NCBI GenBank assembly: GCA_026874595.1
Contig: CM049315.1
Coordinates: 17,133,664-17,197,663 of the forward strand
Length of the DNA: 64,000 nucleotides
Direction of reading: 5' to 3'
DNA from: Sipunculus nudus
Taxonomy: Eukaryota; Annelida; Sipuncula; Golfingiida; Sipunculidae
The notes beneath the pieces were generated by a model. The model had not been told where the DNA came from. It was given only the letters and a program-made list of their open reading frames with translations, and made no database searches. The position numbers and the translations under genes were made by a program. This document shows positions 32,210 through 43,704 of this stretch, one piece after another (the stretch's first letter is position 1; each line of letters opens with the position of its first letter).

Positions 32210-32212
<3 letters not shown>

Positions 32213-33690
32213 ATAATCTTGATATCAATGGTGGAGGAAATTAATTTATTTACTCTTAGGAAAACAAGTGGATTTTCATTCTGTGACGGGAACAGATTTT
32301 TAAATTTTAGAACTGCTCAATTCCAGAATTACTACTGCATATATTTTTCATTAACAACTGCACAAATAAGGGTCAACTGTAGGTGAAAATATTCCCTAGA
32401 AGTGTGTTTCTCTATGTGTGTAGTCGCAATAGGCACATAATATCATTTTACTAAAGTGGATGCGTCACGTATGACCGGTATACAGGCTTGGTTATGAATG
32501 TTCCTTTTTGAATACAAGAATGAGGTAAGCGATTCCGGCCGATTAACCACACACAAGTTTTTATCGGTTTATACAAATCATTCCTTTTATGATGAGTGGA
32601 ACGACCGTAAAGGGATCCGCTCATCCATGAGAAAAAGGGGTATCTGTTTTGTTGACATTGCACTCGCGAGACCTTGTGCCATTCAACGTGTTTCATACGT
32701 TTTGTATTGGAAAAAAGCAGCTCCGTATCCGAGCCGGAGCTGGAATATAGAATATCTCCGTGTGGTCGTATATATTCATGTAACATTCTTGGTTCATCAT
32801 GTCTTACGTCACTTCATATCTAAACACCATTTCCTGACGGTAATTACCAGACTTTTAAGTCTTTTTAACAAAAGATCTCTAAATCGGAAAAAGGATTTCC
32901 GGTGACTTTTAATCTTAGTACATGTATAATGCAATTCGAAACATATTAATAAATCGAAGACACTCCAAGTTATTTATCGATTCCTGTTTAACAATTGCCC
33001 AAGTAGCTTAGATTGATAAGAAGACTAAATAGCTTGACTGCATGGGAGAATGCAAATTATCAACAAATATTTTTTGAGGAAATCATAAACAGAGGCTGGA
33101 AAACCGGATCATTGTGAATATTTTGTAATGACATGTGGTCTGCTGCGATAACATTGAATCGGACTTAAACCCAGCAGCTGGCCTAAATACCATTGTTACA
33201 ATTGTGACGTCATAATAGTTACCATAGTAAAATACATATGGCCCTGGGCGCAAGTGACCAACATGACTAAAGTCACCATGTTGCAACACACCCATGATCT
33301 GGATAGAAAGGGATACTAAAGCCAGCTTTAGCTAAATTCATTTAAACGAGATCATTCTGAGACATATACCTACCAGGATCATGATTTTTTCTGACAGACA
33401 TTCCCCTATCAAATTGCTTATAACCGCCTGACAGGTATTGTTCTGTATGTAGATGGACAGATCGAAACGACCATGCATGCAGGGAGAGATTAAGTTAATT
33501 TCTGTTATAAATTAAAAGAATTGTTCCATGCCCTTTAGTCAGTATTCCATCAGATAAGATGAAGATATATGATCCCTGATTTCCAGTTTTGCGAGAGTAC
33601 ATTATTCTTTATCGGTTCAAACATATTTTTGTTTTGCATGGTGGAAAACGTTCCTCACCAATGACATGATTTCATCTGTCAGTTAAAAAG

Positions 33691-33946
33691 GCGCTGGCCT
33701 ACTTAAGGATTTCAACATTGGTGATGGAATTACTCCGGTGGGTGCCAACGTAGGTGCTGAGGCACAACTGATGGAAGCGCTCAGACAATCGTAAGTGAGG
33801 CAGTTTGATGACCCACAACTCAGACTATATATATCAGTTAATTTGCATCTTCTAACTACCTATTCTGTTGCAGGTACGCTTTCACACACATTGATTCAGC
33901 GAACCGCTCTGAAATCTATTTCATGGATTATGAAGAAGGCAGTTGA
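33691..33946 (+). CDS. Two terminal exons of an unknown gene
   Basis: Exon 33691-33790 (acceptor TTAAAAAG, donor GTAAGT) joins in phase 2 to 33874-33946 (acceptor TTCTGTTGCAG, stop TGA). The reading runs AGLLKDFNIGDGITPVGA, then EAQLMEALRQS, then YAFTHIDSANRSEIYFMDYE and ends in EGS. The balanced acidic composition and the matching phase across an 83-bp intron look coding. No family recognised, no upstream exon found, and the first acceptor lacks a good pyrimidine tract. A chance model remains possible. Confidence 0.4.
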
Positions 33947-34359
33947 ACCAATCATAAAGTGATATAAATCTGTGTCCCGTTTCTGGTGCATATATTCTAG
34001 TATTGACGGCCAGTGAACAGGGTATTGTTTACATTTTTTTTGTTTGATTTAAATTTTTATTTTGATTGACACAGATGTTTACTACAGAGCCACAAGTGGG
34101 TCTACTATGAGAGTATACTGCAATGGCCTGTCCAAGGTCTGTGTTTTTTCCCAGGTTCTTCGGTTTCCTCCACCCCTGGAGACTACCGCACGCCACCAGC
34201 TCAGCCAACGAGAGTGCCTTGCATTATTTATCATAACTATGAGTACAAAGCATGTAAAATAACGGGCTTGTCTCAAGTGCCCCTAAAAGAGAGGTGCCCG
34301 AAAAGGGAGGTTTCCTTGATTGTGTATAAATTGGTGTGTATCTAATCACCCTCTTGTCG

Positions 34360-34363
<4 letters not shown>

Positions 34364-34399
<36 letters not shown>
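34364..34399. repeat. (AT)n microsatellite
   Basis: About 36 bp of AT repeats. Confidence 0.9.
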
Positions 34400-34401
<2 letters not shown>

Positions 34402-34910
34402 TAACCATTAAAGGTATGAATACATACACAACGTGTTGTGATAATGACACGAAAACCTTCACATTCTACAGTTTACCTTGCGATCTATTCATGAACCGGC
34501 CGAGCCCGTGCTCACTCACTCATAAAGATCCTCGTCGTCGAGAGCAGCCTGACCCGGTCGCGGCTCAATTACATGGGCCGCGTATATATGTAGGTACATA
34601 TTTAAACACGCACAGGTAAGTTTTTACCTGGACTACGCTCCCCTGGCCTGAATCCGTGTTGAGTGACAACACATGATCTGCATTACGCCCATACACTCTT
34701 GGCGCAAGACGTCACTGTTAGCGGACCTTCCACAATCTGAGTCCAGAAACAGAAATAACTTTAATTCAACTGGCGAATAATCAGTCGGGACAAAGGCTAT
34801 ACTTCTAGCATCAAGGTGGTATACCCGACGTATTTTCACTCCAGGTTGGTTCGCTTTCTCTCCGAGAGGGATATTTCACACAAGCTTGGGAAGACAATAC
34901 TGTTGTAAGA

Positions 34911-35135
34911 ATGGCGAATAAGTTGATGTTCGTTTTGGCTGTGACCCTGTTGGCTCAGCTGGCTATGGCCAGCGACCCTCCTAAGCCCAGTGGGGCTCTT
35001 CAAGGTAACATTATAGTGGTCGGTGTATTCGCAGGCCTGGGAGCACTTATCTGTGTGGTCGTGTTGGTGTACACTGCTTGGGTGTGCATATACCACAAGG
35101 AAAGGTTAGGGCGGGGAACCGGGGATGACCATTGA
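34911..35135 (+). CDS. Small single-pass membrane protein with signal peptide (74 aa)
   Basis: A 74-codon frame with start context AAGAATGGCG. Residues about 1-21 form a signal peptide (LMFVLAVTLLAQLAMAS, cleavage likely after Ala20 or Ser21). A short Pro-rich ectodomain (DPPKPSGALQG) follows, then a transmembrane helix at about 33-60 (IIVVGVFAGLGALICVVVLV) and a basic cytosolic tail (YHKERLGRG). This predicts a type I membrane microprotein with about a dozen external residues. No introns within the frame. No homologue recognised. The clean signal-ectodomain-helix-tail layout is stronger evidence than length alone. Confidence 0.6.
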   Translation: MANKLMFVLAVTLLAQLAMASDPPKPSGALQGNIIVVGVFAGLGALICVVVLVYTAWVCIYHKERLGRGTGDDH

Positions 35136-36139
35136 CAGAATAGTGACTGAAATCATAGACTCCAGTTATCAAGCATTTTCTTAAAATAATTACATTCGTA
35201 TCATGTTTGAATTATAAAAATCATAGCCAAGCTAGAGAAGGATTACCACAGTGACTGACTAAAATCGATGCCATAAATTGATGGGACCTTTCAGCCACAA
35301 ATTAGAATATGACCTCATTTTGGAATTAAAATAACAGTTGCGGTTACATTGGCTTAAATGGCATATATGCTTGTACTTCGGTAATTCCTTTACGGTATGG
35401 AGTTCCAGAATAGTGAATGTATAAACAATGAAAGTGCCTAGCAAGAAAATATTAACACGGATATGTGAAACAAGAAAATTGGAGAAAAGTACTCCAGACG
35501 CATTTATATACATTACAATACTCTCGGTCGGATGCAGATTTGTTTATGTTTACTTAAGACACGGAGCAATTGGACAGCAACCATCACAAAAAAAAACAAA
35601 AAAAAAAACAAAAAAAACAAACGGAAATATCATCATCAATGGTGTACCATCATCAGAGTATTCATCACACACGGACAAGTCAACAGATAAAATGACCTGA
35701 AAAAATGCATACAGAATCAGGTCAATTTGCCATCAGGCCTTGCCAGTGTCTAGGACAAACGTCACATTCTTCCAAGACCTACGTCTATCAAACGAATGTG
35801 AGAAGATCTAAAGGGACAAAAGGTGTTGTAATAGATAATGGGACACTTGAGCACTCTTATCGTGTTAAATGTGTAAGGCGCAGACCCACAGCGGATCACT
35901 CGATCACTCTTACAATGATATATAAAATGGGCACTTCAGAGCTCTTATCATCTTATGTATAGGGGGCGGAGTATTTCATCAACTGAGTCTGTGTATCCTT
36001 TGTTTCTGTAGAGTTACGTATAACAAAATAACGATGAATCACGTGACAGTAACTGACAGCTCATTAATCGGTTGTAACTAAGTTAACTTTACATTTTATC
36101 ATATAGTTCTGTTCAATTTATAAGGCGCTATATATATAT

Positions 36140-36193
<54 letters not shown>

Positions 36194-37841
36194 CTCAAAT
36201 AACATTTTTTATTAACTACAGAGCACAGGGACCATCAAGGGTTTCGGACAGTCTGTTAGCATTTTACAATAATTACTTTTGTAAAATAGCCAACTCATTA
36301 ACATTTTCAGAGGAAATTATTAATAAATAAACTGAATATACACGGAGATTGATTGTAAGGAAAACATTCGATTTGTAGACCGTGGTCTTAATGCTTGTAA
36401 TAAACATAACACCTGAAGCAGTTCTCATGTCACTTCCTTTTGTACTGTGAAGATTTAAAATGAAATTAGGATGAATTAGATAATATATTGAAAATAATTC
36501 AATTTAAATGTGGAATTAGCATTTTTATAAGATTTTAAAATAAAGATAAAATGGAATGTATTTTGTTTTATTACACGAAACTATCCTTTTAGTTTAGGTA
36601 TGTTATGCATTGAAATAATTTGTTAAACCAGGTTTCAGATGCATGACGTCACTGACAGACCTGGTGATTTGATTATATATATTATCTGTATTTTGTATTC
36701 TTTCATATATCAAACTAAAAATAAAGATATACAGTATATGGTAGTTACAAAAACTTTTGACCTGAGAATAAATCCGCATTGTTAGGACATTCGGATTTGG
36801 TTCATTTTAGATCTTGCCATGTTTCTATTTTTATAAATAAAATATTTTGGATGATGCATGTGTAGTTTTCCGTACACTGGTCTTACTAGAACTAGTTGCA
36901 CTGTATGATAGTATTTATTATGTAACAAATCATATCAATTTTAACATGACTGAAGCATAATTGAACCTTACGATCAATGGCTTATATAAAGAATATTACT
37001 GAAGGCTGAAGTTTCTGGTGTCTACCAAGCAGTCAAAGGGACCTAGTCACATACCAGGTTTGTTAAATATACACGAAGCGCAGCGTTATTATATGCTTAA
37101 AATATTATGGCATCTGACAATATGTCGGCCCAAAACCGTGTGCTTACTCTTGTACACAAGTCGAAATAAACCTGCACCGGACGCGATCAGTGGCGCAAAA
37201 TATAAACATAGCACGTACGCCACCTGGTAGCCGTACCGTGCAACTTCACAAATCAATATAATTAAGCTTTCAATCAGTATTTCATCTGTGTTATTTCTGT
37301 CATGTTTCTCTCTGACCTCTAGCCACGCAGTCTTTTTATGGAAATCAAACACTCGTGTCCTTTGTTTGCTCACGCACAGAACCATATAACAACGTATAAA
37401 AATAGTATATTAAAAGTACTAAGTCCGTGTACCAGGATGTTTTGCTGGATCACCATTGTTTATCGCCAAAATGTACTAATGGTGTGAGATAATTCACATA
37501 TTGTATGACATGTTTATGTACATTTAAAGGTATGGATATCAAAGTAGGAGCACGGGTTTTGGAGTGCCATTGCGAATAACTCGCAAAAGTAACTTTCCTG
37601 ATAAATTTTTTTGGATACAAAATCAGAGAGAGAGAGATTTCAAACAAACATCACATAATCTTTTATCAAGTATTATAAATGTTAATATCATCCTGAAGAT
37701 GTAGAAACCCGCGGATCCTATCGTATCTTTAAAAAAAAATAATTGCTAGTCATCCATATATTAATTTTATATACATTCAAATCTATCATTATGTATGCAT
37801 AGGGAGCGGAAAAAGAAACTTAACTGAATATTTTTTTTCAG
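35136..37841. other. Intergenic region with AT tract and a dispersed repeat
   Basis: Contains an AT tract (about 36128-36192) and, at about 37140-37215, a segment resembling 56391-56470 (shared CCTGCACCGG/GGACCGGG then CGCGATCA and ATAAACA blocks). No gene called. Confidence 0.45.
36128..36192. repeat. (AT)n microsatellite
   Basis: Interrupted AT repeat of about 65 bp. Confidence 0.9.
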
Positions 37842-37974
37842 TTTACCAGTATAAAGCTAGTGGACACGTGGAATTTATGACCGCTCGTGTGCCCTTAAAG
37901 TCTGGCATAGCATTAATAAAATGGGACGCTACCTTAGGAATATTTGCACTTCAAACAAGAAGGGCCTTTCTGAG
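37842..37974 (+). CDS. Isolated candidate exon, unknown gene
   Basis: 133 bp between a strong acceptor (ATTTTTTTTCAG) and a donor (GTAGGT), open in one frame with phase 1 in and phase 2 out. The reading includes YQYKASGHVEFMTARV, PLKSGIALIKWDATLGIF and QTRRAFL, with alternating strand-like hydrophobics. I could not find partner exons within several kb on either side, nor a family. It may be one exon of a gene with very long introns, or a relic. Confidence 0.4.
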
Positions 37975-40900
37975 GTAGGTAATAATGAGGCCATAAACGT
38001 AAGTTATGCGTATCACCTGAGAATGTACACTTGAACCCCAATATAAATTCCTCTGTCGTTACATTTCATGCAGTCCTCCTCTGTTTTTGAGTATTTGGAA
38101 ATTGGCAGCTTTTAACAGAGAAAAATGTATTTTTTTCTTTTGTAAGTACAAATACCTAATGCAATCGCTCTCGGTTTTTAAAACAGGATTGACAGGCCAG
38201 TTTAAACAGACAAATGCCTTTTTTTACTGGCTGAGTTGAAGTGCACATGCACCGACCGTTTATGAGGCCATGGACGGTGACCAAGGACACACTAAAGAAG
38301 ATCTTACAGATTCATTCGCCACTCAACATGCCTGAGTAGATAAAAGTTATAAAAAAGGAAAAAGCCAATTCATGGTGCAAGGTGAAACATATCCTCATAA
38401 GACATGTGTCACGGGTGGGAGCTTACTAGCATTTTCAAATTACGTGTACTAGTATAATCCTTAGAATCCACATGACACGTTCTTATAGGCATATAAATAA
38501 TGTGTGAACATAAGGATGGTGCTTGGAGGGTCAGAGATAAAAAAAAACAAATAACGGTGTGCTAAGGCCAGTATGGGATGAAATCCAAAGATCAGTTGCA
38601 ACAAGGTCTATATTAAATAAAATCTCATCTTTATTACGGGAATCTGTGGTTAAGATCAAAATCATAATCAAGAGCTAGGATTAATCTCAGCATATAGAGT
38701 TTCATTTTTTTTTTTTAAATTAATTTCAAATGTTTAACGTATGATATAAAAATAAATATCGACATAATACAAAGTACAATAAAATAAAGAGGTTAAACTT
38801 TAGTAGGAATGTAGGGTTTGAATTTACAATTTTTAATCTGGGGGAAGGTTATGTTTACCCATCAGATCTAATTTCGATCTTCCACTTGAGATCTGGTATA
38901 TGATATAAATACTGGAATTATGGTTTAAATCTGACTTTGATTCTAGTTTTCATGCGTCGCCTGGTATCTACAGTTTATTTCTTACTATTATTTGTAGATT
39001 TGTAGCACGTTTTGATTATAATATTTGTCTGGTTACTTAAATATAAATATTGTTGTCGAGGAAACAACATCAATTTTATATGAATATCCTCATTTTCATT
39101 TAACAAACAATAGATATTTCCCAACCTCTGAAAATATACTTAGCTACTGTAACATAACTGTGCCGCTATGGCCTATTTCTTAATCTGCTGAATATAAATA
39201 TATACACTTTAAAAACAAAATTGCATTAGGGTATTTAAATTGTTTTAAAACCTAGTTTTTGCATTAACAAATGTACAACATTTAAACATTCTCTAGTTTG
39301 AAGTGATTAGGCCCATTAATTCATATGGTGCGCATAATTTAAACATTTTCCTTGACAAGGGAAAATATGATATGTTTTATGAAATCTTACAAAGGCCCTC
39401 ACCATTATAGACGGAGGTCAAGGTCATAACACAAACAAAGAGTTAAATCTTATACCAAACATTACAATAATATATTGAATCCCACGAGGTTTATATTATC
39501 TGTCTTGATTCAGTTTTGTGCTAATGAAGAAACATTGAAATTGGATTGAAAGTCCCGTTCCTTTTGAACTTTGAACTCTAATCTAGATAAAGTGCACATG
39601 TACTTTTTTTAGCCTGTCTCTGACACTTGATCATTAGTTTCAAGTTTCTGTATCAGAAAATGGCCGTGAGGTTTGATCTATTACACGAGTAAACTTCGGT
39701 ATTTAAATTCTCCTGTCTTTAAACATTAACCTAGAGCTATAAATGAAGCAATGACTTGAAATCACATGACGTGATATACCTCCTACGAGCGCACACAATA
39801 TCTAGATATCTAGATAAACGGACAGATAGAGCTCATATTATACATGTATATCAAAACTCAATTCATGCGAAACAGAAGGGACCGACCATGGTTAAACAAA
39901 TAATATGACACACTGTATGCATTATATCTAATTTCTTAGCAGCCTTGTCCTTATTTAGAATATTTAAATCTGGCGTGCCAATATATGTCATAGCATAATG
40001 AGGCATACATAGTGTGCATGTACACGGTCTTTCTGCAACGACTGTGTAATATATGTATAGCGTAGACCTATATTATCATATGTTAGATCTCGGTACCAGT
40101 TTTGTTACACATGTTTGTCGTGTTCGGTGCACTACAGCACAGACTTGCTCCAAAGGCAAAATGTTTGTAAATTTTATTGAAAATGAGGAAATATTTTCAC
40201 GAACTCTGCCGAGATATCAGGAAATGAACAATGCACTTGAATAAAAATATACATTCATTGAGAAAGAAACATAGTAAGAAATAATGTTTCAGGACATTTC
40301 TATGTAATTAAAGATTAAACCCACTATAACATTGCAATCCTTGGTGATTATAAGTCGCTATTTTTGTTTTAAATAATCAAATTTCACATAAATGTGAATG
40401 AAAATATCATCAATACATAGATCAAAGAACGTTGTTCAAAGTTTAAACTGATGATGTATACATTATGGGTCTCATATAAATTTGACATTATTTTCTTATT
40501 CAAGTTAAATGAAGGAGTTATTACTAGGGATGTTGCCTATATAGGGCTTTTATTTCATGATTTCTACTTGCATGGCTTAGAATAGTCTAGTTAATTGTCA
40601 AGGGGTGTTCACTGACATATTTTGTAAGGAATAATTCCTTGGTGCTAGTTCAACAAAGCACCAGGCACATCTGCAGAATACTATTTCGGAATTTCGAAAT
40701 GCGTGAGAGGGCAATTAGCACACCAATATCCCGCCGTCCTTGGTGTGTAATTGTTCCTGTTCCTGGGTCGTAACTCGTAGGGATTCCCCGAAAGGTGCAT
40801 TCATTTGCCTTCCCATTAATCCTGCACAGCGCTCAGCCTTGGTTGGTACTGACAGTGAAAATTTTAAGCCCTATGCCATACCCCTAGACCACAGAAGCCG

Positions 40901-41460
40901 GTCACGAACATGTGGTTGTATTTTTTTCTTTAAATTGCGAGGTCGATTTACAAATATATATGTAAATATCAAGGGAATATGGTAACCCATCAGAGAAACC
41001 TAACCCCCTAACCATGGAATGCAGGATAAACAAAAGTATGTTCTACAAATGGAGAGCCCATAGAAATTTGTTGATCTTTTTTAAACTCACAGATAAGATC
41101 CCTAAAATAAGCTGCAATGGTAGAATGAGGCATAGGCCTAATTAACTAGAATGAAACCAAAATTATACCTTGTAAAATATTATAGTGATTCATTAAAATC
41201 AACAATTGAGAAAACAGCCTATTTTTACATCTCAACCAACCTGATGAAGGCCAAGGTCGCTGGTCACATGCTCAAATAACTACTTTTCAAAGCTGTTGTT
41301 TGGTTGTTGAATGTCATAAAAGAAATCTTAAAATGTAACTGTGAAAGTGAGGCTGCTAACCCGTTAAAGAGGCCATGTTACTTGGCCAAAAGATTAAGAA
41401 GAAACAGATGTTGGATTTTGTCTTTTTGATAGAAGTATAACATCTCATATTAGGCTTTTG

Positions 41461-41607
41461 CTCCCTCATTAGCCCATCTCTGGACCTATCATTCTATGCT
41501 AGATCTGTTAGACGGATTAGTTCTTGAGGTGATTAGCTCCTGAGGTGTTCGTCCAACAGATCTAGTATAGGACGATAGGGTCAAGAGATGGACTACTCCC
41601 TCATCAG
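41461..41607. mobile_element. Foldback (hairpin) element flanked by a 12-bp direct repeat
   Basis: The left arm 41474-41516 and right arm 41549-41591 are imperfect inverted copies of about 43 bp; the best block is CTAGATCTGTTRGACG. The loop is about 32 nt and contains two tandem CYTGAGGTG motifs. CTCCCTCATTAG at 41461-41472 and CTCCCTCATCAG at 41596-41607 flank it as a near-perfect direct repeat. A foldback MITE fits best; a transcribed hairpin RNA is possible. Confidence 0.7.
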
Positions 41608-43488
41608 ATTTAGTGTCAAATTGTGCGATAATAAATTAAGTTTCAGAGAATAATCACCAATTTGTTATGGGCACCATTTAGACTTTAGAAGATTTTTTTC
41701 AGCTCATTAGGAATCATTTTTTATTTGATATCCTTTTAAACATTCTTGGATTTTGATATATGGGCAATATTCAGGTATATTTGATTGCATATCCTGTTAC
41801 ATAATGTAGAATTGAGCATTTTAGTTCCGGTATATACGGTATGTATCACTGCATCATCACATTGCATTTACGGCTTTAACCATTTTAAAAACAGTTGAAT
41901 CACGTAATGCTAATATCTATCTCGAAGCAAGCACTTGCACAAGTTTCTATTTACAATGCATCATCACTGATAGAACACCGCACAGTAGATCTAATTTGTA
42001 TAGCAAAATATACCATGTTTAACCATCAAATATTTTATTTTTTTTTTTTCATTTATTTTTTTCACTTGGAATATTGTCGCATGTGTATGCTCTCTTCACT
42101 TAAAGTGTAAATTTACAAAACAGCTTGTGTCTGTCTTTAAAGCTTGCGGTGCGCATGAGTAGGGGCAGGGGTTTATCCTAGACATTATAAACCAGATAAC
42201 CCATATAATGATAAACCATACTAATGTACTGCCCTCTGCCGGTTATACAAGGAATCATATAGAGTTCTAATCTCGAACATGTTCATGTATTTATCTTATT
42301 AATTATTAACTCGGGTATTTATTTTCAAGAGTTTAACACACATTAGGTAAGATCAGTTGTGAAACACTTTCTTTAGTTAAGTGTATAAAACTGAAGCGAT
42401 TTCGCAGGACCGAAGTTACTATTTCCCTCCAGAGGTCAAAACGGAAAAAAATTGTAGAATTCCCAAATGATGTACTGGTCGACTTCACGTTTCCATTTAC
42501 AAATATTTTTTCTAAATTCTCAACCTTTAAAAAGCAAAGTGTTACCTTATTTTTTAAGGGTTATTATTAAGTCATAAGTATTGCATTTATTACTTAATCA
42601 TCTTGCATTCGAATTAAGAAAATAACTTTGTTTAATGTTTCCGAAAACTGCACACTAAAATTGCAGCCTTAAATGACAGAAAATATTTTACTACTTATCT
42701 TGCTTTGATTTGACAACACATTTCGTGCATGAATATGCGCTTATATGTCAGCTGATTACCTTTAAGAGATCGTTTGAAATCAGCACAAAATAGGGACTGT
42801 TAAATATTTTTTTATTCTTTGAGCAAACACCTTGACTTCTACAAGTGGGGTTGAAATCTTTCAAAAATAAATTATTTTATCCTAATTTACCCAGTTTATC
42901 TTGGTTTAGAATTGACAGTTTGAAAAATATCCCCACTGTAAGTATAAAGTTTTAAAAACAATGGTTACGATATTTCTGGAACCTGTCACGTGACATGTGA
43001 AGCCCGATGATATTAAATTGAAAGTATTTAAAACAATATATCATTATGTTTTGTTAATAAATAAAATATGTTTCTACCTTCCATTAGGCATAAAAGTACT
43101 GCTAAAAGTACATCTATTCCATGTATATTTCAATACTTTACATTGACATCTTGGATGAAAAAAATACAACTTGATACATCGTAAAATAAATTTTATTTAA
43201 GAAAGGGGGTGTACAGTTTGTAAGTATCATAAGCCATAATCAGTTCTAACACGAACAAACAATATTGTGTACATGCAGTATTGTGTATACGTTTAGCAGG
43301 TCATTATCAAGTCATTAACAAGTCATTATCGATCTTCTATTAATAATATTAATGTTGCTTTTTACCCCTCCCGTTGTTAGTAGTAAAACCCTATGACCCT
43401 TTTAATACACATACTTAATGTCGTTTTAATAGATATTTCCAAAACCCATCTATTAAATTCATCATATATACATGTATATGTGTGTGAG

Positions 43489-43514
43489 GCTGTGTGTGTG
43501 TGTGTGTGTGTGTG
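43489..43514. repeat. (GT)n microsatellite
   Basis: About 13 GT units. Confidence 0.9.
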
Positions 43515-43704
43515 TCATATAACCCACACGAGAAAATTCCAGACTTTCACTTGTACTGTCATATACCACCACTTATGATACAACCTACGCCGTCCACACA
43601 TCATTTATATTGAGATGTACTGTTATATCCCAGATATACCAAATATAGAAATATAGTATTCAGCCGAACCCAGATATGTCGTATATACAGAAAATATTAT
43701 CGTT

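Larger units (their letters stand above)
29642..33690. other. Intergenic region, no gene recognised
   Basis: Begins with the dehydratase 3' UTR. It holds a long (GA)n/poly-G tract (31261-31349) and an AT tract (32180-32209). Open frames near 32451-32905 overlap on both strands, lack family cues and are not called. Confidence 0.5.
37975..43704. other. Long region without a recognised gene
   Basis: AT-rich DNA with scattered short frames. Notable contents are the foldback element at 41461-41607 and a GT microsatellite at 43489-43514. A block at about 40660-40910, read on the minus strand, has a GGTCTAGGGGTATGG segment like a tRNA A-box but no clear B-box. Confidence 0.4.

Noticed and set aside
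32451-32905. Overlapping 111- and 135-codon frames on opposite strands.
   Set aside because: Mutual shadows with no family cues; neither has consistent splice sites.
40660-40910. tRNA-like or SINE-like block on the minus strand (GGTCTAGGGGTATGG).
   Set aside because: A possible A-box only; no convincing B-box at the right distance and no tRNA fold.
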